Assembly: GCA_947483555.1 (NCBI GenBank) | Contig: CANKMW010000026.1 | Span: 28,524 to 92,523, forward strand | Direction: 5' to 3' | Source of the DNA: Myxococcales bacterium | GTDB taxonomy: Bacteria > Myxococcota_A > Polyangia > Haliangiales > Haliangiaceae | DNA length: 64,000 nucleotides | Shown: positions 55,919 through 64,000 of the stretch, in pieces | Layout: each line of letters starts with the position of its first letter | Position numbering within the stretch: position 1 is the stretch's first letter | Program-made: the position numbers and the translations under genes | The notes under the pieces: generated by a model | Seen by the model: the letters and a program-made list of their open reading frames with translations, nothing else | Told to the model about the DNA's origin: nothing | Database searches by the model: none

Positions 55919-58036
55919 ATGGTCCCGGTCTCGAGCCGAGGCATGGCGTTGATCTTCGGGGCGCTGGTCGCGCTGGCCTATGCCTCGGTGCTGGTCGGCG
56001 GCCAGACCTTCGCCGATCTCGGATGGCTCGGCGAGGTCGCGCCGGCGCGCCACGCCGCCGGCGACGCGATCGGGCGCGGCGAGCTGCCGACCTGGTGGCC
56101 TCAGGCCGGCTTCGGTGTACCGCTGCTCGCCGAGGGCAGCCATGGTGCGCTCTACCCGCCGGCGTGGCTCGCGGCCCTCGGCGGTGGCGCGCTCGAGGTG
56201 GTGGCGATCGCGCACCTGTGGTTGCTCGCCTTCGGCACCGCCGCCCTCGCCGGCCGACTCGGTGCCGACCCGGCGGGCCAGCTGCTCGCCGGGGCCGCCG
56301 CGGCGCTGGCGGCAGCGTCGGCCGGCGCGCTCGTCGATGGCGCCCTGTTCTCGCTGGCCTGGTCGCCGCTCGCTGCCGACCGCGCCTTCGCGCTCGTCGA
56401 GGCGGCCGACCGGCGGGCGCGCCTGCGCGCGGCCTTGCTGGTCGCGGCGTGCCTGACCGCCGCCGCGCTCGGCGGCGCACCGCCGGTCTCCGACGGCACG
56501 ATCGCCACCGTGATCGCGATCGGCGCCATCCACGGCCGGGTCCGCGGTGCCGCCTGGTGCGCGGCGGCCACCATCGGCAGCCTGGCCCTGGCCGCGGTGC
56601 AGATCGCACCGGCGCTGATGCACGCCGCCGCCGGGCATGCCGCCGGGCCGGCAGCCGCGCCGCCGGGGCTGACCTTGGTCGAGCTGCTCGCGCCCGGCAC
56701 CACCGGCAGCCACGGCGCCGCGCTCGGCGGTGGCGCCGCCATCGTCGCGCTGGCCGTGCTGGCGCGGTCGCGCTGGATCGCGGTGCCGGCGCTGCTGATC
56801 GTCGCGGCCGCCGCCGGCAAGCTGCCCGCCGCGCTGGCCTGGATCTGGCTGGCCGCGATCGCCGGCGTCGGCCTCGGCCGGCTGACCCGCGAGCCGCCGC
56901 TCCGATCGACCCTGATGTGGGCCAGCGCCACGCTCGGCGCGCTGGCCACCGCCCTCGCGCTCACCGCCGCCGCGCGCTATCCGCTCGCCGCCGCCGTCGA
57001 CCGCGCCGGTCTCGACGGCGCCGCCGTCGTCGAGCGCGCCATCCTGCGCGGCGGGGTCGCGGTCGGCTTCGCCGCGGTCGCGGTCGCGGTCGCGCTGGCC
57101 GCGGCGCAGCGGCGCCAGGCCACGCTGGCCGCGCTGGCCGCGCTGGTCGCGCTCGCCGAGGTCGCGCTCGCCGGCCGGGCCGCGATGCCGCGCTGCGCCC
57201 GCCCCGATCGCCCCGGGCTGGTGGCGGCGCTGGCCGCCGAGGCGCCGACCCGCGTGTTCCGCAACACCGCGGCCACCCGCTCCGCCCGCGAACGCGGCGG
57301 GGCCGAACCCTCCGACCGCGACCGCGTGCTCGACGCCGAGCTCGATCGGGCCGCCGCCGCCAGCGCCGCACCGCACGGCGTGGCCGCGGTTCCGACCCGC
57401 GATCCGGCCCGGCTCGCCGTCGAGGATCGACTGCCGGCGGCGACCGCCAGCGTGGCCTCGCGGCTGCTCGATCGCTACGCCATCCCGCGCGCGATCGTCC
57501 CGGCGTCGGTCGTCACCGCCGCCGGGCTGCGGCACCTCGCCGGGGCCGGCGACGAGGTGCTGGTCGCGACCGCGCCGCAGCGCCCGCCGGCGTTCTGGGC
57601 CTCGCGCTGGCGTCACGTCGACGACCGCGCCGCGCTCGCCGCCATCGCGCCGCCGCCCGGCGCAGCCGTCGAGCCGTTCGGGACCGTGCTGCTCGCCGGC
57701 AGCGGTGACCACGGTGGCGTCGAGCTGGCGCTGCCCCGACCGTGCCAGCTGCGCCGCCGCGGCGCCGCGGCGGTCGACCTGACGTGCGACGTCAGCGCGC
57801 CCGGCTACGCGGTGCTGCTCGACGCCTGGGCGCCGGGTTGGGCCGCCACCGTCGATGGCCGCCACGCCCCCGTCGAGCGCGCCGATCTGATCGCCCGCGC
57901 GGTCCGGGTCACGCCCGGCGCGCGCACGATCGCGTTCCGCTACACGCCGCCGGGCTTGTGGCTCGGCGCCGCGATCTCGGCGCTCGCGCTCGTCAACGTC
58001 GCCGTGCTGATCTGGCTGACGCGCAAGCGCCCCTGA
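55919..58036 (+). CDS. YfhO-family polytopic membrane protein
   Basis: 705 residues with about ten helices followed by a soluble C-terminal domain. The C-terminal block AVLLDAWAPGWAATVDGRHA, then ARAVRVTPGARTIAFRYTPP, is the YfhO signature. YfhO proteins of Gram-positives modify cell-wall or lipid glycans. The N-terminal half has typical GT-C-like helices (GQTFADLGWLGEVAPARH, PTWWPQAGFGVPLLAEGSHG). ATG 55919 follows TACGAT by 6 nt, preferred over the upstream in-frame ATG. Confidence 0.85.
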   Translation: MVPVSSRGMALIFGALVALAYASVLVGGQTFADLGWLGEVAPARHAAGDAIGRGELPTWWPQAGFGVPLLAEGSHGALYPPAWLAALGGGALEVVAIAHLWLLAFGTAALAGRLGADPAGQLLAGAAAALAAASAGALVDGALFSLAWSPLAADRAFALVEAADRRARLRAALLVAACLTAAALGGAPPVSDGTIATVIAIGAIHGRVRGAAWCAAATIGSLALAAVQIAPALMHAAAGHAAGPAAAPPGLTLVELLAPGTTGSHGAALGGGAAIVALAVLARSRWIAVPALLIVAAAAGKLPAALAWIWLAAIAGVGLGRLTREPPLRSTLMWASATLGALATALALTAAARYPLAAAVDRAGLDGAAVVERAILRGGVAVGFAAVAVAVALAAAQRRQATLAALAALVALAEVALAGRAAMPRCARPDRPGLVAALAAEAPTRVFRNTAATRSARERGGAEPSDRDRVLDAELDRAAAASAAPHGVAAVPTRDPARLAVEDRLPAATASVASRLLDRYAIPRAIVPASVVTAAGLRHLAGAGDEVLVATAPQRPPAFWASRWRHVDDRAALAAIAPPPGAAVEPFGTVLLAGSGDHGGVELALPRPCQLRRRGAAAVDLTCDVSAPGYAVLLDAWAPGWAATVDGRHAPVERADLIARAVRVTPGARTIAFRYTPPGLWLGAAISALALVNVAVLIWLTRKRP

Positions 58037-58052
58037 CCACGGTCCGGCACCG

Positions 58053-58322
58053 TCAGGCGACGAGCGCGACCGCGAGCAGCGCCGCCGTCGCGCCCAGGCC
58101 GCACACCAGCGACAGCGCGATGCGATCGACCCGCTCGCGCAACGACACCCGCTCGATCGGCCCCCACTCGGCGGGCGCCGGCGCCACGTGCTCGACGATC
58201 AGCACGCCCAGGATGTCGGCGTCGAAGAACGGCGGCGAGATCGAGCCGCGCGCGAATCGCGGCGACCGCGGCGGCGGCGGCAAGGGCAACGGCTCGGCCT
58301 CGATCTGGATGGCTGTCACCAT
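58053..58322 (-). CDS. Small tail-anchored membrane protein
   Basis: 89 residues from ATG 58322, chosen because TAGCGT lies 7 nt upstream. A Pro-rich cytoplasmic part (EAEPLPLPPPPRSPRFARGS) is followed by PPFFDADILGVLIVEHVAPA and one C-terminal membrane helix (IALSLVCGLGATAALLAVAL). No family. Position between unrelated genes gives no functional hint. Confidence 0.5.
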   Translation of the reverse strand: MVTAIQIEAEPLPLPPPPRSPRFARGSISPPFFDADILGVLIVEHVAPAPAEWGPIERVSLRERVDRIALSLVCGLGATAALLAVALVA

Positions 58323-58418
58323 GGTGCCAACGCTACGCGCACCCCGGCGCGGGGCCAAGAAACCGACGTTCACCATGGAACGCGCCGCGGGACCGCGGCG
58401 CCCGTGGCCGGGGCAAGG

Positions 58419-59264
58419 CTACGGAAACAGAGCGGTTCCGACCGACCCCGGCTCGGCGATCTCGCGGCCCACGTCGCCGGCGACGACGTTGCCCACGATG
58501 TGGATGGCGCCGACCCGGCCATCGGTGAGCGCCGCCATCGACTCCTCGAGCTTGGGGATCATGCCGCCGGTGACGGTGCCATCGCTGATCGCGGCGCGCG
58601 CCTCGGCCACCGTGAGCGTGCGCAGCCGCGAGGTGGGATCCTTCACGTCGCGCAACACGCCGGGCGCCGACGTCACCAGGACCAGCGCCGCGGCCTCGAG
58701 CGCGCTGGCGAGCTGGTTGGCGACGATGTCGGCGTTGACGTTGAGCACCTGCCCGTCGGCGGCGGCGGCCAGACACGCCACCACCGGCACGTAGCCGGCG
58801 AACGCCAGCAGATCGAGCAGCTCGCGGTTGAAGCCGGTGATGTCGCCGACCAGCCCGAAGTCGATCGGATCCGGGCCGCCGCCCGAGACCACCCGCGGCG
58901 GCCGCTTGACGCCGCGCACCGCGCCGCTCGACGCGCCGTGGAGCCCCACCGGCCGGGCGCCGGCGGCCATGAGCTGGCCGCACAGCTCGACGTTGACCTT
59001 GCCGGCGACCGCCATCTTCATCACGTCGAGCGTGGCCGCGTCGGTGATGCGCCGCCCACCGACGATCGTGGGTTCGATGCCGAGCGCCTGCTGCAGCGCC
59101 GTCGCCTGCGGCCCACCACCGTGGACCACCACCACGCCGACCCCGCTGGCGACCAGCGCGGCGATATCGTGGGCGACCGCGGCGCCGACCGGACCACCGA
59201 CCACCTCGCCGCCGAGCTTGATCACGTACGGCCGCCGGATCTCCAGGGTCGCCGCCCGGCTCAT
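58419..59264 (-). CDS. argB: Acetylglutamate kinase
   Basis: 281 residues. Amino-acid-kinase landmarks: VIKLGGEVVGGPVGAAVAHD, GVVVVHGGGPQATALQQALG, ITDAATLDVMKMAVAGKVNV, LVGDITGFNRELLDLL, VLNVNADIVANQLASALEAA and GGMIPKLEESMAALTDGRV. It phosphorylates N-acetylglutamate in arginine synthesis. The ATGA overlap with argC shows one operon. The K in VIKLGG and the Asn/Asp/Lys triad match active enzymes. Confidence 0.95.
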   Translation of the reverse strand: MSRAATLEIRRPYVIKLGGEVVGGPVGAAVAHDIAALVASGVGVVVVHGGGPQATALQQALGIEPTIVGGRRITDAATLDVMKMAVAGKVNVELCGQLMAAGARPVGLHGASSGAVRGVKRPPRVVSGGGPDPIDFGLVGDITGFNRELLDLLAFAGYVPVVACLAAAADGQVLNVNADIVANQLASALEAAALVLVTSAPGVLRDVKDPTSRLRTLTVAEARAAISDGTVTGGMIPKLEESMAALTDGRVGAIHIVGNVVAGDVGREIAEPGSVGTALFP

Positions 59265-60322
59265 GGCCAGCCCCCCGGATCCTGGAGCGACAGGCGCTCG
59301 TCGAGGCCGAGCACCAGGTTCATGTTCTGGATCGCCTGCCCGGCGCCACCCTTGATCAGGTTGTCGATGGCGCTGAACAGCACGATTGTCCGCGTGCCGG
59401 ACAACGCGTCGCCGACCGCGAAGCCGACCTCGGCGTAGTTCGAGCCCGCCACCGCCGCGACCTCGGGCAGCCGCGTGGTCGGCCGGCGCACGAACGGCTC
59501 GCCCGCGTAGGCCTGGTCGTACAGCGCCACCAGCCGCTGCTCGTCGACGGCGTCGGCGGGCAGCTCCAGGTACGCGGTCACGAAGATGCCGCGCGACAGC
59601 GGCGCCGACACCGGCGTGAAGCGCAGCTCGAACCCGGTGGCGCCCATGGCGGCCACGGTCTCGAGGATCTCGGGCGTGTGCTGGTGGACCAGCGGCTTGT
59701 AGGTCTTGAGGTTGACCGCGCGCACCGGGTGATGGGTGCCCTCCTGCGCCGCCGCGCCCGAGCCCGACGAGCCGGTGATGCCGACCACGTGCGCGGTGAC
59801 GCCGTCGAGCAGGCCGGCGCGCGCCAGCGGCAACAGCGCCAGCTCGATGGTGGTCGCGAAGCAGCCCGGCGACGCCACGTGCTTCGTGGCCTTGATGCGC
59901 TCGCGGTTGAGCTCGGGTAGGCCGTAGACGAACGACCCCAGCAGGTCGGGCACCGGGTGCGGGTTGCCGTAGTACTTGTGGTACGCGACCGGGTCCTGGA
60001 GCCGGAAGTCGCCCGACATGTCGACGATCTTGACGCCGAGCTCGACCAGCTCCGGCACCTTGGCCGCGGTGACCTTGTGCGGCAGCGCCAGCAGCGCGAC
60101 GTCGCAGCCCCGGGCCGCCTCCCGCGGGGCGATGTCCTCGAACACCAGATCGGTGAGCCCGGTCAGGTGCGGGTGGGCGTGCCACACCGGCTTGCCGACG
60201 TGATCGATCGAGGCCACCCGCACCACCTCGACCTCGGGATGGATCAGCAACCGGCGCAGCATCTCGCCGGCGCCGTAGCCGCTGCCGCCGATGATCGCGG
60301 CCTTGAACTTGCGTGGGCTCAT
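59261..60322 (-). CDS. argC: N-acetyl-gamma-glutamyl-phosphate reductase
   Basis: 353 residues from ATG 60322. NADP motif AAIIGGSGYGAGEMLRRLLI, catalytic Cys in ASPGCFATTIELALL and His in THHPVRAVNLKTYKPL are clear, with GITGSSGSG typical of the family. It reduces N-acetylglutamyl phosphate to the semialdehyde after ArgB. Divergent from the M20 peptidase gene by 41 bp, so the two probably share a regulatory region. Confidence 0.95.
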   Translation of the reverse strand: MSPRKFKAAIIGGSGYGAGEMLRRLLIHPEVEVVRVASIDHVGKPVWHAHPHLTGLTDLVFEDIAPREAARGCDVALLALPHKVTAAKVPELVELGVKIVDMSGDFRLQDPVAYHKYYGNPHPVPDLLGSFVYGLPELNRERIKATKHVASPGCFATTIELALLPLARAGLLDGVTAHVVGITGSSGSGAAAQEGTHHPVRAVNLKTYKPLVHQHTPEILETVAAMGATGFELRFTPVSAPLSRGIFVTAYLELPADAVDEQRLVALYDQAYAGEPFVRRPTTRLPEVAAVAGSNYAEVGFAVGDALSGTRTIVLFSAIDNLIKGGAGQAIQNMNLVLGLDERLSLQDPGGWP

Positions 60323-60363
60323 GAGGACCTTCCGGACTTCTGATCTGGGGTAGGGTTCGCGCG

Positions 60364-61535
<1,172 letters not shown>

Positions 61536-61542
<7 letters not shown>

Positions 61543-61571
61543 GCGAGCCGCGAAGCGGCGCGTCGAAGGGC
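61536..61571. repeat. REP-like dispersed repeat, copy 5
   Basis: Ends GCCCT/AGGGC, shoulders CCCTGAGC and GTCGAAGGG, inner hairpin GCCGC-gaa-GCGGC. It overlaps the end of the M20 gene and supplies its TGA stop (61540-61542). Confidence 0.8.
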
Positions 61572-61579
61572 CCGTCCGT

Positions 61580-62548
61580 TCAGCGCACCGCGAACGCCAG
61601 CGCGCGAAGCTCGCGGAGGCCGCGGCCGGTCTTCTTGCGCAGGAGCGCGCGCAACGTCGCGCCGTCCTGGTAGCCGACCAGCGCGGCGATCTCGTCGATC
61701 GTGTCCTTGCTGGTCTGCAGCCGGTGGACCGCCTGCTCGACCCGCAGATCCTGGACGAACGCCAGCGGCGACCGCCCGAGCACGGCGCGGATCCGGCGCT
61801 CCAGGGTCCGCTCGCTGGTTCCGACCGCGCGCGCGCCGCAGGCGAGCGTGAAGTCGGCGAGATGGCGGCGCGCCCAGTGCTCGAAGCGCTCGACCACCGG
61901 ATCGGCGTGGACCAGGTGATCGGGCATCGCGTAGGCCGCCTGCGATGGCCGCGCATCGAAGACCAGGTGGCGGGCGGTGACGTGGGCCAGCGCCGGGCTC
62001 TGGCGGCGGACCAGCCACAGCGCGAGATCGACGTGGGCGAGCGCGGCGCCGGCGGTGACCACCGCCGCCGACTCGACGATCATCTGCGACTCGTCGAGCT
62101 CGATGGCCGGAAAGCGCTCGCGAAACAGCGGTGACAGCCACCAGGTCGTGGTCGCGGTGCCGCCGTCGAGGATCCCGGAGGCGGCGAGCACGAAGGTCGC
62201 CGTGCACGCACCGGCGATCGCCACCCCCTTGGCGGCCCAGTGGCGCAGGATCTCGCCGGTCTCGGCGACGTCGCGCCGCGCCAGCGCCGCGGTGATGGTG
62301 TCCAGGGTCTTGGCGCCGAGCGCGGGGACCACGACCACGTCGGGGCGCGGGCCGCCGTCGAGCGGCACGACCGGGACCTTCAGCCCCTGGTGGGTGGTCA
62401 CGGTGCGGCGCAGGCCGGTGATCGTGACGTCGAAGCGGGTCGGCTTGCGCGCGTGGGCGGCCAGCGCGTTGGCGGTCTCGAAGGTGTCGAGGATCACGGC
62501 GAGCCCGCTGTCGAAGACGCCGTCGAGGACCAGGACCTGGATGCGCAT
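61580..62548 (-). CDS. GlxA-type transcriptional regulator (DJ-1/PfpI plus AraC HTH)
   Basis: 322 residues. The N-terminal DJ-1/PfpI-like domain (LVLDGVFDSGLAVILDTFET, VVVPALGAKTLDTI, GVAIAGACTATFVLAASGIL) has the nucleophile-elbow Cys region AGACTATF. The C-terminal AraC helix-turn-helix reads RTLERRIRAVLGRSPLAFVQ, DLRVEQAVHRLQTSKDTIDE, IAALVGYQDGATLRALLRKK. TATCGT lies 7 nt upstream of the start. It is divergent from the ABM gene and probably acts on the repeats between them. Confidence 0.93.
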   Translation of the reverse strand: MRIQVLVLDGVFDSGLAVILDTFETANALAAHARKPTRFDVTITGLRRTVTTHQGLKVPVVPLDGGPRPDVVVVPALGAKTLDTITAALARRDVAETGEILRHWAAKGVAIAGACTATFVLAASGILDGGTATTTWWLSPLFRERFPAIELDESQMIVESAAVVTAGAALAHVDLALWLVRRQSPALAHVTARHLVFDARPSQAAYAMPDHLVHADPVVERFEHWARRHLADFTLACGARAVGTSERTLERRIRAVLGRSPLAFVQDLRVEQAVHRLQTSKDTIDEIAALVGYQDGATLRALLRKKTGRGLRELRALAFAVR

Positions 62549-62582
62549 GACGGCGACGATAGCCGGTCTTCACGGTGCCGGA

Positions 62583-62650
62583 TCCGCCATCGATGGTGGA
62601 GATTCCGCCACTGGCGAGATCGCACCCATCGTTGTCGTGTCCGCCACTGG
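62583..62650. promoter_or_regulatory. Three TCCGCCA direct repeats (GlxA operator)
   Basis: TCCGCCA occurs at 62583, 62604 and 62640; the last two extend to TCCGCCACTGG and are 36 bp apart, the first is 21 bp from the second. AraC-family proteins bind such same-orientation repeats. They lie in the 156-bp gap between the divergent regulator and ABM genes. Confidence 0.55.
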
Positions 62651-62704
62651 GCGCCCGCCCCCGACGGACCTAGCTTGCGACCTCACCCGCAAGAGGAGGA
62701 CGTC

Positions 62705-63007
62705 ATGGTCAAGCTTTCGTTGCTCGTTCGTCTGGTCGCCCGCCCCGGCAAGGAAGAGGAGCTCGCCGCCGTGCTGTCGGGCGCGGTCGCGCTCGCCGAG
62801 GCCGAGCCGGCCACGGTCGCGTGGTTCGGGTTCCGGATCTCGAAGTCCGAGTTTGGTGTCTTCGACGCGTTCGCCGACGAGGCCGGCCGCCAGGCCCACC
62901 TCGGTGGCCAGATCGCCGCGGCGCTCATGGCCAAGGCGCCCGCCCTGCTCGCCGAGCCGCCGCGGATCGAACGCCTCGATCTGCTCGGCGCCAAGCTGCC
63001 GCGCTAG
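62705..63007 (+). CDS. ABM-domain protein (antibiotic biosynthesis monooxygenase family)
   Basis: 100 residues. The ABM fold is evident: MVKLSLLVRLVARPGKEEEL, ATVAWFGFRISKSEFGVFDA and FADEAGRQAHLGGQIAAAL. The family includes small quinone-forming oxygenases and heme-degrading enzymes; no catalytic residue set can be fixed. A strong GAGGAGG site precedes the ATG. Divergence from the GlxA-type regulator suggests inducible expression in detoxification of a small metabolite. Confidence 0.88.
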   Translation: MVKLSLLVRLVARPGKEEELAAVLSGAVALAEAEPATVAWFGFRISKSEFGVFDAFADEAGRQAHLGGQIAAALMAKAPALLAEPPRIERLDLLGAKLPR

Positions 63008-63073
63008 GGCGGGGCCAGAAACTGCCCCGCAGGCGGGCGGCGGCGTAGGATGGCGTCTCCAAAGGGGGTCTCC

Positions 63074-63727
63074 ATGCCTGCTCGCTCGTCCAGCTTCGCC
63101 GTCGCGTTCGTCGTGCTGTCATCGCTGTCGCTCGGTTCGCTCGCGGCGTGCGGCGACGACGGTGGCGGCACCGCCATCGACGCCCCGGCCACCGTCGATG
63201 CCCCGACCGGCGGCGACGGCGGCGGCCCCGACGCGCCGGCGGCGGCGCCGACGTGCAGCGACTACTGCACGGCGAGCGCCGCCAGCTGCACCGCGGCCAA
63301 CCTCATGTACGCCAGCACCGGCGAGTGCATGGCGACCTGCATGCGCTTCACCGCCGGCACCGTCGGGCAGACCAGCGGCAACACGCTCGGCTGCCGCCTC
63401 TATCACGCCGGCGCCGCCGCTGGCAGCGTCGCCAACGCCAACACCCACTGCCGCCACGGCGGCCCCGGCGGCGACACCCTGTGCGGCACCAACTGCGAGG
63501 GGTTCTGCACCATCGTGCTGGGGTCTTGCACCGCCGGCAACCTGCAGTACGGCGGCAGCATGTCGACGTGCATGACGGCGTGCGCTGGTTACGCGACCAC
63601 GCCGATCTACGTCGCCAACGCTACCGGCAACAACTTCGCGTGCCGCCTCTACCACGCGACCGCCGCGGCTGCGTTGCCCGGCACGCATTGCCCTCACACC
63701 GGCGTGACCAGTGCCGCCTGTCCCTAG
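63074..63727 (+). CDS. Lipoprotein with two Cys-rich repeats
   Basis: 217 residues. A lipoprotein signal (SLSLGSLAAC) and Asp/Ala/Gly linker precede two repeats of about 75 residues: first CSDYCTASAASCTAANLMYA, CMATCMRF, GNTLGCRLYHAG, HCRHGG; second CGTNCEGFCTIVLGSC, NLQYGG, CMTACAGY, NNFACRLYHATAA, HCPHTG. The conserved Cys and CRLYHA blocks suggest a disulfide-bonded surface module. ATG 63074 has AAAGGGGG 8 nt upstream. Unknown function; paralogues are likely elsewhere in this genome. Confidence 0.8.
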   Translation: MPARSSSFAVAFVVLSSLSLGSLAACGDDGGGTAIDAPATVDAPTGGDGGGPDAPAAAPTCSDYCTASAASCTAANLMYASTGECMATCMRFTAGTVGQTSGNTLGCRLYHAGAAAGSVANANTHCRHGGPGGDTLCGTNCEGFCTIVLGSCTAGNLQYGGSMSTCMTACAGYATTPIYVANATGNNFACRLYHATAAAALPGTHCPHTGVTSAACP

Positions 63728-63801
63728 ATCGAGCCCGAGCCCGAGCCGGCCGCAGGTCGGAGCCCGAGCCCGATCGTCGGCTCGTCGAGCGCACTCTCGC
63801 C

Positions 63802-63834
63802 GGGCACGGGCACGGGCACGGGCACGGGCACGGG
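63802..63834. repeat. Tandem GGGCAC hexanucleotide repeat
   Basis: Five full copies of GGGCAC and a partial one in the gene-free stretch after the Cys-repeat lipoprotein. GAGCCC-type repeats occur just before (63730-63770). The 273 bp from 63728 to the window end contain these repeats and two REP-like copies; no gene was found. Confidence 0.85.
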
Positions 63835-63917
63835 AGCAGGCAGGATGCCTGCTAGAACACCGAACGGTTTGAAACGGATCTGATTTCGCGACGTTCCACG
63901 ACGGTGGAAATCCGTTT

Positions 63918-63955
63918 GCCCTGAGCGAGGCCGCGGAGCGGCCGAGTCGAAGGGC
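63918..63955. repeat. REP-like dispersed repeat, copy 6
   Basis: Ends GCCCT/AGGGC, shoulders CCCTGAGC and GTCGAAGGG, inner hairpin GGCCGC-gga-GCGGCC, a perfect 6-bp stem. It lies in the gene-free end of the window, 16 bp before copy 7. Confidence 0.8.
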
Positions 63956-63971
63956 TCATCTCGACGAAGTC

Positions 63972-64000
63972 CGTCCTTCGACACGGACCTCGCTTGCGCT
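63972..64000. repeat. REP-like dispersed repeat, copy 7 (truncated by window end)
   Basis: CGTCCTTCGACACGGACCTC continues as GCTTGCGCT; this is the exact reverse complement of the right half of copy 2 (9475-9503). It shows that a long subtype of the repeat is conserved at sites 54 kb apart. Confidence 0.8.

Noticed and set aside
63802..63834. Tandem hexamers as a CRISPR or centromere-like array
   Set aside because: Units are only 6 bp without spacers, no cas or par genes are near. Simple slippage repeats.

Overview
The window looks like chromosomal DNA from a high-GC myxobacterium-like organism (Myxococcota, plausibly the Kofleriaceae/Haliangiales side). Codon third positions are strongly G/C. 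Three secreted proteins end in a MYXO-CTERM-type tail (small-residue/Cys patch, hydrophobic helix, Arg cluster). There are many lipoproteins with Asp/Ala/Pro- or Gly-rich linkers and many GTG starts. No rRNA, tRNA, CRISPR array, transposase or phage gene was recognised. Genes are dense, and many co-directional pairs overlap by 1 to 8 bp (ATGA, GTGA, TGATG, TAATG), so operons are easy to read.

Region by region: 1-2040 holds a bacterioferritin/bacterioferritin-ferredoxin pair behind a Fur-like box, a Cys-repeat lipoprotein and an HD hydrolase. 2129-9451 holds a lipoprotein esterase, a candidate 324-nt structured RNA, a UbiB-type kinase, a lipoprotein, a metallo-beta-lactamase-fold hydrolase and an M61 peptidase. 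9515-14224 has a His-rich outer-membrane-type protein with a CobS-like protein lacking the acidic motif, then class II DAHP synthase, a TPR-like membrane protein and an epimerase. 14187-16545 is a signalling cassette (GAF, DUF4388, CheY-like).

17883-27223 is the most unusual locus: four translationally coupled genes encoding a membrane P-loop GTPase-like protein, a possible GTPase partner, a coiled-coil membrane protein, and a 2041-residue protein that fuses a SEDS (FtsW/RodA-type) glycosyltransferase to a penicillin-binding transpeptidase. It could be a one-polypeptide peptidoglycan synthase under GTPase control.

27425-35597 holds a DUF1778/GNAT toxin-antitoxin pair, a TerB-like protein, a MYXO-CTERM trypsin, a probable selenoprotein (in-frame TGA at the catalytic position of a peroxiredoxin-like lipoprotein, followed by a SECIS-like hairpin), and an RNA/ribosome repair locus: RtcR regulator, sigma-54 promoter, RtcB ligase, PrfH and a coupled orphan gene. 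35614-43195 contains secreted MYXO-CTERM proteins, a phosphatidylglycerol pair (CDP-alcohol phosphotransferase, PgpA), exonuclease III and small membrane proteins. 43200-47412 is a five-gene operon of three membrane proteins with a response regulator and histidine kinase; a decayed TonB receptor follows.

48983-55402 holds a HTH-cupin regulator beside an SDR-QueA pair, an arrestin-like protein, a methyltransferase, a self-regulated GntR operon and a PHA-granule-type protein. 55494-64000 holds a YfhO membrane protein, argC-argB, an M20 peptidase, a GlxA-type regulator opposite an ABM-domain protein, and a Cys-repeat lipoprotein.

Two window-wide patterns cut across this layout. A TANNNT hexamer sits 5-10 nt before the start codon of at least 16 genes, suggesting that leaderless mRNAs are common. 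Seven copies of a 36-46 bp palindromic REP-like repeat lie at gene ends, inside the SEDS-transpeptidase gene, and in two cases supply a stop codon.
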